From JAIBBG01 sp043748015 (GTDB taxonomy: Bacteria; Bacteroidota; Bacteroidia; Flavobacteriales_D; Sanyastnellaceae): a stretch of 64,000 nt of DNA. The DNA lies in contig JAYTOA010000169.1 of NCBI GenBank assembly GCA_043748015.1, positions 1-64,000 of the forward strand, in the 5' to 3' direction. The position numbers and the translations under genes were made by a program. The notes beneath the pieces are model-generated. The model searched no databases and had not been told where the DNA came from. It worked only from the letters and a program-made list of their open reading frames with translations. This document shows, piece after piece, positions 1 to 8,476 of this stretch (its first letter is position 1; each line of letters opens with the position of its first letter).

Positions 1-85
1 GGAAAAGAAATTTGCTGCGATACACTGACAAGCCATCTTGTGCATCAAGTGATTCTGCAAATCTTTGCGTGTTTTGGAATTTCAT
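1..85 (-). CDS. kynU: Kynureninase-like protein, N-terminal fragment (runs off left edge)
   Basis: Only the first 28 codons are in the window. From the ATG at 85 the minus strand reads MKFQNTQRFAESLDAQDGLS followed by VYRSKFLF. The pattern FAxxLDxxDxLxxxRxxF is how kynureninases begin (PLP enzyme cleaving L-kynurenine to anthranilate and alanine in tryptophan breakdown). The gene is divergent from hemL with 96 bp between the start codons. A near-consensus -7 box (TATTTTTC) lies about 15 bp upstream on the minus strand. No catalytic residue is visible, so the name rests on the N-terminal pattern alone; another PLP enzyme or an unrelated protein is possible. Confidence 0.55.
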   Translation of the reverse strand, partial: MKFQNTQRFAESLDAQDGLSVYRSKFLF

Positions 86-181
86 GACAAAAGCGAAAAA
101 TACACAGAACTATCTTGCGGCCCTGCAATGCGCAAAGCAATTGCATTCTTTCAATTGACTTTCATTTTTTCTAAAAAAAAT

Positions 182-1480
182 ATGTTGAACATCAAAACAT
201 CTCAGGAACTTTTCGAAAAAGCAAAAACACTTTTTCCCGGCGGAGTAAATTCACCGGTGCGCGCTTTCAAATCTGTTGGTGGCTCTCCGATCTTTTTTGC
301 GAAAGGAAGTGGCGCATATGTATGGGATGAAGACGGCAACAAATTCCTCGACTTCTGTTGTTCATGGGGACCACTGATTCTAGGGCATGCACATCCAACC
401 GTCGTGAAGAGCATTCAAGATACTGTTGCGCTTGGTAGCAGTTTCGGTGCACCCACACGCTTGGAAAATGAACTCGCAGATTTGATTCTTTCCAATCACA
501 GATACGTTGAAAAAATTCGATTTGTAAGCAGCGGTACGGAAGCGGCTATGAGCGCTATTCGATTGGCGCGTGGCTATACCGGTCGTGATAAAATCATCAA
601 GTTTGAAGGCTGTTATCACGGTCACGTGGACAGTTTGCTCGTGAAAGCCGGCAGTGGACTGGCCACACTCGGCACATCCAGTTCTGCAGGAATACCCGAA
701 GCCTATGCCAAGGAAACTATCGTGCTTCCGCTCAACGATACCAAAGCACTGGATGCTGCCGTCAATGAATACAAAGATCAAATCGCAACGATTGTCATTG
801 AACCCATTCCGGCCAACAACGGACTATTGCTGCAAGAAGGTTCCTTCCTTCGCTATCTGCGTGAAGTATGTACGCGTGAAAAAATTCTTCTGCTTTTCGA
901 TGAGGTCATCAGCGGATTTCGCGTAGGTTTCGAAGGCGCTTCTGCCTACTACAACATTCAACCTGATGTCATCGCATTTGGAAAAATCATTGGAGGTGGA
1001 ATGCCCGTTGGAGCATATGCATCAAGTGCAGAAGTGATGAATATGATTGCGCCCAATGGCCCCGTTTATCAAGCGGGAACACTAAGCGGGAATCCGGTGG
1101 CTATGGCTGCTGGCATCGCTCAACTAACAGAATGTTTGCGTCCCGGCTTCTACGAATCACTAAAAGAAAAAACAGATTATCTCGTAACAGGAGTACTGAA
1201 TTACGCAAGAGAAAAAAATTACGCCTTCAATATGTTCAGCGTCGGAAGCATCTTTTGGGTTTCTTTCAGCGAGAAAAAAGCCATTCATCGCATGGATGAA
1301 ATCGATGGTGAAGACATGAAAAAATTTGCACCCTTTCATCGTGCTCTTCTTGAACGCGGCATCTACCTCGGACCAAGTGGTTATGAAGTTGGTTTTGTTT
1401 CAGCAGCGCATACAATGGAAGATCTGGATATTGCCGTCAAAGGAATGAGCGAAGCTTTGGATGTCGTATTTGCGAATTAG
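182..1480 (+). CDS. hemL: Glutamate-1-semialdehyde 2,1-aminomutase
   Basis: PLP-dependent aminomutase converting glutamate-1-semialdehyde to 5-aminolevulinate in C5-pathway haem synthesis; cytosolic. The protein is 432 aa, the usual length. The start is LFPGGVNSPVRAFKSVGG, typical of HemL. SSGTEAAMSAIRLARG binds cofactor phosphate, FDEVISGFR carries the cofactor-contacting Asp, and the Schiff-base lysine is K268 in AFGKIIGGGMPVGAYA. The open frame extends upstream to 65, but those 39 residues do not resemble the family and overlap the promoter zone of the divergent gene, so the ATG at 182 is preferred. The gene ends 8 bp before a convergent gene. Confidence 0.96.
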   Translation: MLNIKTSQELFEKAKTLFPGGVNSPVRAFKSVGGSPIFFAKGSGAYVWDEDGNKFLDFCCSWGPLILGHAHPTVVKSIQDTVALGSSFGAPTRLENELADLILSNHRYVEKIRFVSSGTEAAMSAIRLARGYTGRDKIIKFEGCYHGHVDSLLVKAGSGLATLGTSSSAGIPEAYAKETIVLPLNDTKALDAAVNEYKDQIATIVIEPIPANNGLLLQEGSFLRYLREVCTREKILLLFDEVISGFRVGFEGASAYYNIQPDVIAFGKIIGGGMPVGAYASSAEVMNMIAPNGPVYQAGTLSGNPVAMAAGIAQLTECLRPGFYESLKEKTDYLVTGVLNYAREKNYAFNMFSVGSIFWVSFSEKKAIHRMDEIDGEDMKKFAPFHRALLERGIYLGPSGYEVGFVSAAHTMEDLDIAVKGMSEALDVVFAN

Positions 1481-1487
1481 CATTCTT

Positions 1488-2270
1488 CTAAATGTGAGCC
1501 GCAAAAAAAACAACCGCGAATCGAAGAATAAACATTCCATCAATGATGATAGGTTGCCACAATTGCTCCCTGGCAGGTTTCAATGTTGTGATGTAAAATC
1601 CTGACAAAACAAGAACGGAAAGGAATCCTGTAGCCATTGCACCAATTTGGATGTCTTGATGCAATAGAAAAAAAACGGCCGACAGAATCAAGAAAATATT
1701 CGCAAAAATTCTTGCCGTTCGTGTTCCGAATAATGTTGCGATAGTTTTCACCGAATCAATGCGCGCATCACAAATATCTTCCGCAATAGCAAGTGCTGCG
1801 ACGAAAAAGAAATTCGAAATGACAAGTGTGATGTCAGGAAGTGTCCCTGCTTCAATCAATGAAAGATTGGGCAGCACACTTGTGATCAACGTCCATGCAA
1901 CAGCGATGGAAATTGTTTTCACAAAAGGAATGCGCCGCAATTCATAAGAGTGATTCTTGATTTTTCCTGCGAATAAATCGTGGCGATACAACAATACTAT
2001 AACGCCACAAATCAACCACATCCACCAATACATCCATCCACTCATCATGCCTGCAAGAACAACACCGGTAGCTGCGATCAAAATCATAAATCGCCTCTGA
2101 ATCCAATCCCTTCTTTCAAGAAATAAATAAGCTGCCCATGTAAGAAAAAATGTTTGCAGCAATAAGAAAAATGAAAAGTGCATTCCTGTGATGAGCATGA
2201 ATTCTGCTGTCATAGCGGCAGCGGCAATTGCCACCCATAGTCGGGACTGATCGAGAAATTTGATCAGCAT
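1488..2270 (-). CDS. UbiA-like integral membrane prenyltransferase-family protein
   Basis: 260-aa polytopic protein with about eight hydrophobic segments. Near the middle, DICDARIDSVKTIATLFG matches the second Asp-rich motif of UbiA prenyltransferases (DxxDxxxD followed by the xTL turn), which binds Mg-diphosphate in that family. The first Asp motif (NDxxDxxxD) is not recognisable: the expected region reads YLFLERRDW. It may therefore be a divergent or non-canonical member, and the substrate is unknown. It lies 7 bp downstream of the small secreted protein and probably shares its promoter. The 3' end converges with hemL. Confidence 0.6.
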   Translation of the reverse strand: MLIKFLDQSRLWVAIAAAAMTAEFMLITGMHFSFFLLLQTFFLTWAAYLFLERRDWIQRRFMILIAATGVVLAGMMSGWMYWWMWLICGVIVLLYRHDLFAGKIKNHSYELRRIPFVKTISIAVAWTLITSVLPNLSLIEAGTLPDITLVISNFFFVAALAIAEDICDARIDSVKTIATLFGTRTARIFANIFLILSAVFFLLHQDIQIGAMATGFLSVLVLSGFYITTLKPAREQLWQPIIIDGMFILRFAVVFFAAHI

Positions 2271-2277
2271 GTTTTGC

Positions 2278-2898
2278 TTATTTCTTGAAAAATAAAAACC
2301 ATGTCAGAATGCCGGCAGTCGAACCTCCGAGTGAACCTTGCATTGCGCGAAATAATTTTCGGGTTCGGGCAGGTGGTTCATATCCATCAGCATATATGTC
2401 GTTGTATTTATAATTCGGACTGCTCATCGTTGATTCGCGAATCTTGATCTTTGGAATAAGTTGAGCCAACGTGTAAATCAATGGCGGACCGAGTGCAGTA
2501 ATTACGCCGTCCTGACCAAGGAATCCGGCCGTTCCACACACAACAAAACCGACAATGAATGTCGGCCATGCATCAAAATTTTCTCTTGCGTCGTGCTCAC
2601 CTGCGAGGTAAAAACGCATTTCATCCACTGAATAAATATCACCGAGAAACTCATCCTGTGCATATAAAATCACTTCTTCTCCACCTTCTTTCTTTATACT
2701 GAAAACATCGTTCTTGTGAATATTGCACACTTTCACATTACCACTTTTCTTCGTCAACTCAAAAATGAAAACTGTGCCGGAATCTTCCAGGATTTTACAA
2801 CCCAGTTCGCGTCCATTCATCAGCAACAAGGTGTCTTGAGAAAAACTATCAAATGAAAATGGAAGAATGGTGAACAGCAAAAAAAGAATGCGCGGCAT
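2278..2898 (-). CDS. Hypothetical secreted/membrane protein
   Basis: 206 aa from the ATG at 2898. The N-terminus (MPRILFLLFTILPFSFDSFS then QDT) is a Sec signal peptide with cleavage before QDT. A beta-rich domain follows (LLLMNGRELGCKILEDSG, typical of small Bacteroidota envelope proteins), then two Gly-rich hydrophobic segments around residues 115-145 and at the C-terminus (GGSTAGILTWFLFFKK). The upstream in-frame TTG at 2916 is unlikely because it overlaps the -7 promoter box. It is 7 bp from the UbiA-like gene and probably in operon with it. I do not recognise a function. Confidence 0.6.
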   Translation of the reverse strand: MPRILFLLFTILPFSFDSFSQDTLLLMNGRELGCKILEDSGTVFIFELTKKSGNVKVCNIHKNDVFSIKKEGGEEVILYAQDEFLGDIYSVDEMRFYLAGEHDARENFDAWPTFIVGFVVCGTAGFLGQDGVITALGPPLIYTLAQLIPKIKIRESTMSSPNYKYNDIYADGYEPPARTRKLFRAMQGSLGGSTAGILTWFLFFKK

Positions 2899-2913
2899 AC
2901 AAAAGATTTGAGC

Positions 2914-2946
2914 CAAAGATAAGTGGACTCAAGCGGGAATGGCCAA
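2914..2946 (-). promoter_or_regulatory. Bacteroidota-type promoter for 2898-1488
   Basis: On the minus strand, TATCTTTG (2921-2914) is an exact TAnnTTTG box, with TTG (2946-2944) 22 bp upstream. Transcription would start near 2908, leaving about a 10-nt leader before the ATG at 2898. It overlaps the last codons of comF, so this pair can be transcribed independently of comF. Confidence 0.5.
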
Positions 2947-3615
2947 TGTCGCAATGCACAGTCTCACACCCGTAATCTGCGTCAACACATTAGCACATGC
3001 TTCAATCGTACTACCGGTAGTGATCACATCATCAATCAGCAAAACGCGCTTTCCTTCCAGTTGTCCAGGATCCTTCACACTAAAAATCGTCTCGACATTT
3101 TTCCATCGCTCGTAACGACCCATGCGCGTCTGACTTTCGTTGTATTGAATGCGAACAAGGTTATCACAGGAAGCAATTCCTCCCATGGTTTGATGCAAGC
3201 CTTCCACAATACAATCGCTCTGATTGTATCCTCTCGTGTAAAGTCGTTTTGGATGAAGCGGCACCGGGATCATCACATCAAATTGATTCATCGTCGCCGA
3301 CTTCAACAGATCATTGCCAAACAATTTCCCCAATCGCACACCTACATTTTTGTTGTTGCGGTATTTGAGTTCGTGAATCATCTGATGCACCATTCCTCTC
3401 TTTGGCATTTTGAGAAACGATGTTGCAGCTTCGATATCCGATCGTCCCCAGAAAAGTCGCTCCAATGGGTTATCGCGTTCATCGTGCATGGTGGTGCGCG
3501 GCAATTTCATTTCGCAATAAAAACAAATACTCTCTTCACCTTTTACAAGTGATCTGTTGCACGCTGCGCAGTACTCAGGAAAAAAGAGTGTGGTAAAATC
3601 TGTGAAGTAGGACAT
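2929..3615 (-). CDS. comF: ComF-family amidophosphoribosyltransferase-like protein
   Basis: 228 aa, a normal ComF length. An N-terminal zinc-ribbon-like part carries two CxxC pairs (CAACNRS and CFYC). The C-terminal half is a type I phosphoribosyltransferase fold with the PRPP loop VLLIDDVITTGST. ComF is needed for DNA uptake in transformable bacteria; in Bacteroidota the role is mostly inferred. The leader just before the start contains a small inverted repeat (3616-3632, AGGACT-gattt-AGTCCT). Upstream lies the truncated ykgJ copy. In a simpler ancestor comF may have followed the ykgJ operon directly. Confidence 0.88.
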   Translation of the reverse strand: MSYFTDFTTLFFPEYCAACNRSLVKGEESICFYCEMKLPRTTMHDERDNPLERLFWGRSDIEAATSFLKMPKRGMVHQMIHELKYRNNKNVGVRLGKLFGNDLLKSATMNQFDVMIPVPLHPKRLYTRGYNQSDCIVEGLHQTMGGIASCDNLVRIQYNESQTRMGRYERWKNVETIFSVKDPGQLEGKRVLLIDDVITTGSTIEACANVLTQITGVRLCIATLAIPA

Positions 3616-3672
3616 AGGACTGATTTAGTCCTTCAAAGGAATGACGAAAAGATTGAATAAACTTTATGAGAG

Positions 3673-3690
3673 TATGCCATATATGGCATA
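3673..3690. repeat. 18-bp perfect palindrome
   Basis: TATGCCATATATGGCATA is identical to its own reverse complement over all 18 bp. It lies 6 bp past the 3' end of the truncated ykgJ copy and 57 bp upstream of comF. It has no loop and no T-run, so it is not a typical terminator. It could be an operator or recombination site; the sequence gives no further clue. Confidence 0.6.
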
Positions 3691-3696
3691 AAGAAA

Positions 3697-4020
3697 TTAC
3701 ATCATCTTCTTCTTCATATTCTCCACCATCTCCGCCACAGCAGGACAAACCATCGTGTTTTCATAAGCAAGGTCAAGCACCTGCATCATGTTTTTTCGAT
3801 CAGTATGAGGATATTCACGACATGCTTTTGGACGCACATCGTAGATCGAACAATAATTGTCGTCACCGAGAAACGCACACGGCGCTTCATTAAAAACCCA
3901 ATGGCTGTCTTCATCCATGTGAAGATACTTGTCGGTGAAATTTGAAACACGCATTCCGAGGTGTTTGGAAATTCTCTCAATATCTACATCGCGGAAAATG
4001 GGTGATGTGGTCTTGCAACA
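3697..4020 (-). pseudogene. 5'-truncated duplicate of the YkgJ-type cysteine-cluster gene
   Basis: This is the last ~107 codons of the gene at 10378-10893, in the same orientation. By eye the two copies are about 92% identical in DNA, and the last 85 residues differ at 9 positions. Similarity stops sharply at 4020/4021, inside the CxxCxxCC cluster, where the codons for the first cysteines are missing and an in-frame TAA lies just upstream. Only an internal ATG (3954) could start an 85-aa product lacking the metal-binding N-terminus, so it is most likely non-functional. Confidence 0.85.
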
Positions 4021-4248
4021 AAATTAATTTTCATGATTATGTCACAACTCAAGAATTAATCTTCATACTTGTCGTGGAAATTATATTTAACCAAATAATT
4101 TACTTTAACCATTTTCCCCATTCAATTAACTATTCGTTATGCTCGTGTTGGTCGAAACCTGAAGTGAGATCAGACCTTCACGAATGAAATTCAAATTTTT
4201 TCTACATACGCAATTCAACTAAACAATTTATAAATCAAAACCCCTATT

Positions 4249-4332
4249 ATGAAAAAGCAATTCCAACGAAACCTCTCCTCCTGGTGGCTTAATTTTCAAC
4301 TGTTAAGAAATACCCCCCCCCCTTGTTTATAA
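4249..4332 (+). other. Signal-peptide start cut off by the C10 tract (upstream part of the 4352-8476 gene)
   Basis: An ATG at 4249 opens a frame of 27 codons (MKKQFQRNLSSWWLNFQLLR...) that ends at TAA 4330-4332 just after the C-run. If the run had nine C instead of ten, this frame would join the long downstream frame and read ...NTPPLVYKIAFCILVLTTCG then LSSVAQN. That is a complete signal peptide with a hydrophobic core and an AxN-type cleavage region. This is strong evidence that 4249 is the true start of the downstream gene. Confidence 0.75.
4313..4322 (+). repeat. C10 homopolymer tract in the signal-peptide region
   Basis: Ten consecutive C residues, the longest G/C homopolymer noticed in the window. 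It lies between the ATG at 4249 and the long open frame of a T9SS cargo gene. Nine (or any 3n) C would put the two in frame; ten puts them out of frame. Such tracts are classic slipped-strand contingency sites, and also a common place for sequencing errors. Confidence 0.9.
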
Positions 4333-4351
4333 GATAGCGTTTTGTATTCTT

Positions 4352-7300
4352 GTGCTGACTACTTGCGGATTATCAAGCGTCGCTCAAAACAAAATCACGA
4401 TGGTCGGAAATAAATATCTCGACATGAATAATCCGGCTCAAGTCACCATTCACAATCTCCCCACTCCAACTGTTCCATCCAATTTACAGGATCGCGTATA
4501 TTCAGGTGCCATACCGCAACTGAGTGAATTTGCGGAGTATGACCAAAGCGGCAATTTGCTTTTCTTTGAGGTGGATGGTGCCATATATGATAAGGATGGG
4601 TATCTCATGGTGAAGAAGGGAATCGCAGCGATAACACCTTATCCGACATATCCGGAATATGTGCTGGACTTTCAGGTAGTAAAAATCCCGAATGAATGCA
4701 GTAAGTATTTTGTAATACTTGGACATAACCCGAATTATGGAAGTCTCTTTTCAGTTTGTGTGCTTGATTTTGATATTCAAAATGCATATTGGCCAGGTGA
4801 TCCGTTGAGACGAGGAGGCCTGGTTGATTTTACTCCATACTATATTTATTTATCGGATGAAGATCCAATTGGAGCGGCATCTTTGTATAGCATTAACTTC
4901 TATGATTTTCTAAGCCAACCCAATATTGTTCAGAATAGCATCTCTGGCCATGTGGTTGCTTTTTACGAAACTCTGACATTATCTTCCATTTCCACTCTTG
5001 GGAAGACCTGTGATTTACATGTTGTTGATGAAGGTATCAATGCAAACAAGAAATTAATAGTTGCAAAGGGAAATAAGGGTTGGATTTGGAGAGTTCAACA
5101 TGATGGTATTTTTAAAGAACAAACGAATGAATGCATTGGGTTTTCAAATGATTGGCCCAGACTGAATGATCACACAGCCATTTCGAACTATCAAGGCAAT
5201 TATTACGTCTTCTCTCCAAATGAGATCAGTGCTGACTATTCTCTGGCAAAATTCGACTCAGACTGGCAATTGCTTCAATGTTGGCCAATAGGCTCAATCT
5301 TCAATCCATCATTCACTATAACCGGACATTGCTCTAGTTCCGAAGCTAGCAAGAATGGAAGATATATTTATTACATGACAACCACAGCACCATTCTTCCA
5401 TTACATTGATTTATCAATGAGTGTACCTAATTCAACAGAACTTAGTAACGTCAATGGGCTATCTGGATTGAGCACTTTAATAGGATGCAGAATGTCACTG
5501 AACTTTTTTGATGGTGTTCCTTCGATTTATTTGTTCCATTCATCAGGATTGTCCATTCTAAAGGGAGTGGATGAGCCTGCGTCAATAGAATTTATTCCGA
5601 ACCCATTTCCAAGTTTGATCATACCACTTTACAATTTGGTAAATTTTGATCCGACCTTGGTAAATGCATATTCTAATTTCACCAACCCCGTCATCACTCA
5701 ATCAAGAAGCTACAACCTACAACAATCGCAAGAACTTTCTGTCGCAAACTGTTGCGCTGCCAAGTTAAATTCTAATGCCTACGGGACCATGACCATAGCG
5801 CAAGGAACAAGCTCTTGGACAAACAATTCAAATCCATTCAACAATGCATCAGGCCCTGTATACATATCCGGTGATCTTGTTTTCAATGCCGGATCAAATG
5901 TCATCATAACAGGTATGGAGTTTCGCTTTGGACCGAATGCGAATGTGATTATTAAGCAAGGTGCTGCAGTCAAGTTGTACAATACGACTTGGACGAGCTA
6001 CGAGTGTGATGGTTCCATGTGGCCAGGGGTTCAAGTTTTGGGAACATACGTCTCTTCGTTGACCAATTTGCAGCACAATCACATTTCTCAAAGTCCGATG
6101 CAAGGCGGTAATCAAGGTTATTTGTATCTGTCTGGTTCAAAGATCGAAAATGCCATGACCGCTGCAAAAATTGGTATCAGTCCAAATACAGCCGGTGGAA
6201 TTATTCGAACAATGAACTCTACATTCAGAAACAATAGAACTGATGTAGTTTTCCTGCAGTTTCATTATGCTCTTGGGAACAATACAACTTATCTCGGCAA
6301 TAAAAGTAGTTTTCAGACGACAAGTTTTGTCACAGATGCGCATTTAAAGAACCCTCAATTGGCTCCTAATCTCCATGTTGGATTGAACGGAGTGGACCGA
6401 ATTAATTTCAAGGATTGTTCGTTCTTGAATAAGACTCAATTATCAGTCTATTCGTACGGCTCACGCGGAAATGGTATTCAAAGCTGGCAGTCTAGTTTGG
6501 TTGTTACAGGACAAAATGATACTTACGACGGTGGTCCAATTGATAACTCTTACACGACTTTTTATGGATTGGGCTATGGAATAAAACAGATTGGCTTATT
6601 CGGATCACCCTATAGTCAACTTACATGTCATCACATGGAAATTCAAAGATGCATGTATGGTATTCTAAATTATAGCAGCGATAATTCGTTGATCTATCAA
6701 AACAACTTCATGATTCCTGAGGTTCCTTCCTACTATCAACTAAATACACAAAATGGTCAATATTTTGTCGTTCGCGGGATATACTTGACTAACAGCACCG
6801 GTTATACTATTGAGCAGAACACCTTCAACTCTATGGATCTGTTTTATGTTCAAGAACCTTTCCCGAATGTGATTGGTATTTGGGTGGACAATAGTGGAGA
6901 AAATGCGAACGAAATCCGAAACAATGACTTTAATTTAATGAAAACTGGGATTTACATTACGAAGGACAATCTTTGGGATGCAGACATAATTTCACATCAA
7001 ACCGGTCTACAACTTCTATGTAATAATTTTACGAATGGACAAGCTGATCTATACAGGGGATCTACAACAACCATTCGAGAAGATCAAGGTGGGGGTAGCA
7101 ATGTTGCCGGTAATAGATTTAGTTCTGGAGTAGAGGACTGTTTCGTTCACGGAGATTTTATCATTGACCCTAACAATACTGTTTACACCAATTATTTCTG
7201 CAACAGCGATCCAAATACGATACCTGATTGCGGAAGTATTCCGGGTGAAGATACTGATGGCGATGGCATATATGAGCCGAGTGATGACGATGGTGATTTG

Positions 7301-8476
7301 CTGTACAACTATGTTTACGCTGGTCAATATTCGGATGCCGAATGCCCCAATAATTTCCCTCAAATTCCGGGAATCAATGTAACTCAGAATCCTACCGATA
7401 TTGTTTTGCAATTGAATACTGTAAAAGGTCAAATTGATGTTGCCGTAACCGTTTACAATAATGTCATTGATCAAAACCAGAAAACAATGCTTATTTCTGA
7501 ATTGGATGCTGCATTTCCGCTCGAAAGTCAATTCCTGAGAGACCTACTTATGTTAAGTTATCCACTCAGCAATGAAGTACTACAAAAAGTAATTCAAAAG
7601 GCAAGCCTTCTGAATCCGTGGCATTTTACAGAAGTTCTTTTGGCAAACAGTCCGGTTGAAAAGTATTTATTGAAGGAAATTGAGGATGCTCAATTACTGA
7701 GTCCATTCCTAATGTCATTTCTTTATAATGCGGATACGGGAATCAGCATGCGGAAATTGATGGAAATGCAATTGACCAATTTGGCTACACAGCGCGACCT
7801 TCTTTTAAAAGACTTAGCGCTATCTTGTGTTTATAGAAGCGATTCGGATTCTGTGGTTTCACCAAATTTATTCGCACAAAACCTAAAAGACCTTCCACAT
7901 AGAACTGCAGCGAAATCCTTTGCAGCGTACTTACTACAAACCGGTGATTACAACGGCGCTGTCCAATGGATATCACAATACCCTGAATTGGCTTCGCTCT
8001 CAACGCTCATGGAATATTATCAAAACACAAATGGCACATTTGCCGATTTGAGTCAAACGGAACTATCAAACATTTGGGCGATTGCGAATGATGACAATAA
8101 TGTAAGCCAAAGCACTGCGCGGGGCATATTGCAGGCAATCGGGGAAACGGATGAAGAGCCTGAACCAAGTTTCCCCATTCAATTCAGAAGTCTGTTTCAA
8201 TCCCGAGCAAGACATATTGAGCAACAAGAACCATTGCTTGGAGTCTATCCCAATCCTGTTTTGAATGAGGCTCATATTTCATATCCTATGGATGCAGATG
8301 GCCAAGGCGTAATTAAAGTTTTCGATACCATGGGTCGGGAAATTGAAAGCCGCCTATTGAATGGAAAAGGACTCATCAATATCAACGTTCAGAATTACGC
8401 CGCAGGGTTATACCTCGCCAAATTGTATTTGCTCGATAGAGTATTAGAAACAATTACTTTTTCCGTTTTGAAATAA
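4352..8476 (+). CDS. Giant T9SS-secreted beta-helix surface protein (start disrupted by C10 tract)
   Basis: The open frame encodes 1374 aa from a GTG at 4352; the real start is probably the ATG at 4249 (see the C10 tract). Residues about 20-450 look like a repetitive beta-propeller-like domain, without a clear motif. From about 450 to 900 the sequence has the G/N-rich rhythm of right-handed parallel beta-helices (for example YGILNYSSDNSLIYQNNF and GIYLTNSTGYTIEQNTFN). An Asp-rich stretch (EDTDGDGIYEPSDDDGD) may bind calcium. The last ~80 aa (YPNPVLNEAHISYP ... GLYLAKLYL) form a type A T9SS sorting domain, which directs export and surface anchoring. It overlaps the next cargo gene by 1 nt (TAATG). 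Together they form an island between two ykgJ copies. Ligand or substrate unknown. Confidence 0.85.
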   Translation: MLTTCGLSSVAQNKITMVGNKYLDMNNPAQVTIHNLPTPTVPSNLQDRVYSGAIPQLSEFAEYDQSGNLLFFEVDGAIYDKDGYLMVKKGIAAITPYPTYPEYVLDFQVVKIPNECSKYFVILGHNPNYGSLFSVCVLDFDIQNAYWPGDPLRRGGLVDFTPYYIYLSDEDPIGAASLYSINFYDFLSQPNIVQNSISGHVVAFYETLTLSSISTLGKTCDLHVVDEGINANKKLIVAKGNKGWIWRVQHDGIFKEQTNECIGFSNDWPRLNDHTAISNYQGNYYVFSPNEISADYSLAKFDSDWQLLQCWPIGSIFNPSFTITGHCSSSEASKNGRYIYYMTTTAPFFHYIDLSMSVPNSTELSNVNGLSGLSTLIGCRMSLNFFDGVPSIYLFHSSGLSILKGVDEPASIEFIPNPFPSLIIPLYNLVNFDPTLVNAYSNFTNPVITQSRSYNLQQSQELSVANCCAAKLNSNAYGTMTIAQGTSSWTNNSNPFNNASGPVYISGDLVFNAGSNVIITGMEFRFGPNANVIIKQGAAVKLYNTTWTSYECDGSMWPGVQVLGTYVSSLTNLQHNHISQSPMQGGNQGYLYLSGSKIENAMTAAKIGISPNTAGGIIRTMNSTFRNNRTDVVFLQFHYALGNNTTYLGNKSSFQTTSFVTDAHLKNPQLAPNLHVGLNGVDRINFKDCSFLNKTQLSVYSYGSRGNGIQSWQSSLVVTGQNDTYDGGPIDNSYTTFYGLGYGIKQIGLFGSPYSQLTCHHMEIQRCMYGILNYSSDNSLIYQNNFMIPEVPSYYQLNTQNGQYFVVRGIYLTNSTGYTIEQNTFNSMDLFYVQEPFPNVIGIWVDNSGENANEIRNNDFNLMKTGIYITKDNLWDADIISHQTGLQLLCNNFTNGQADLYRGSTTTIREDQGGGSNVAGNRFSSGVEDCFVHGDFIIDPNNTVYTNYFCNSDPNTIPDCGSIPGEDTDGDGIYEPSDDDGDLLYNYVYAGQYSDAECPNNFPQIPGINVTQNPTDIVLQLNTVKGQIDVAVTVYNNVIDQNQKTMLISELDAAFPLESQFLRDLLMLSYPLSNEVLQKVIQKASLLNPWHFTEVLLANSPVEKYLLKEIEDAQLLSPFLMSFLYNADTGISMRKLMEMQLTNLATQRDLLLKDLALSCVYRSDSDSVVSPNLFAQNLKDLPHRTAAKSFAAYLLQTGDYNGAVQWISQYPELASLSTLMEYYQNTNGTFADLSQTELSNIWAIANDDNNVSQSTARGILQAIGETDEEPEPSFPIQFRSLFQSRARHIEQQEPLLGVYPNPVLNEAHISYPMDADGQGVIKVFDTMGREIESRLLNGKGLININVQNYAAGLYLAKLYLLDRVLETITFSVLK

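Noticed and set aside
65..181. Upstream extension of hemL
   Set aside because: It lies over the promoter region and the divergent gene's start; the HemL family starts at the ATG at 182.
2923..3552. Plus-strand frame of 209 codons opposite comF
   Set aside because: It is antisense to comF, which has clear family motifs; the plus-strand protein has none.
7049..7531. Minus-strand frame of 160 codons inside the T9SS cargo gene
   Set aside because: Antisense shadow; no signal, domain or start context.
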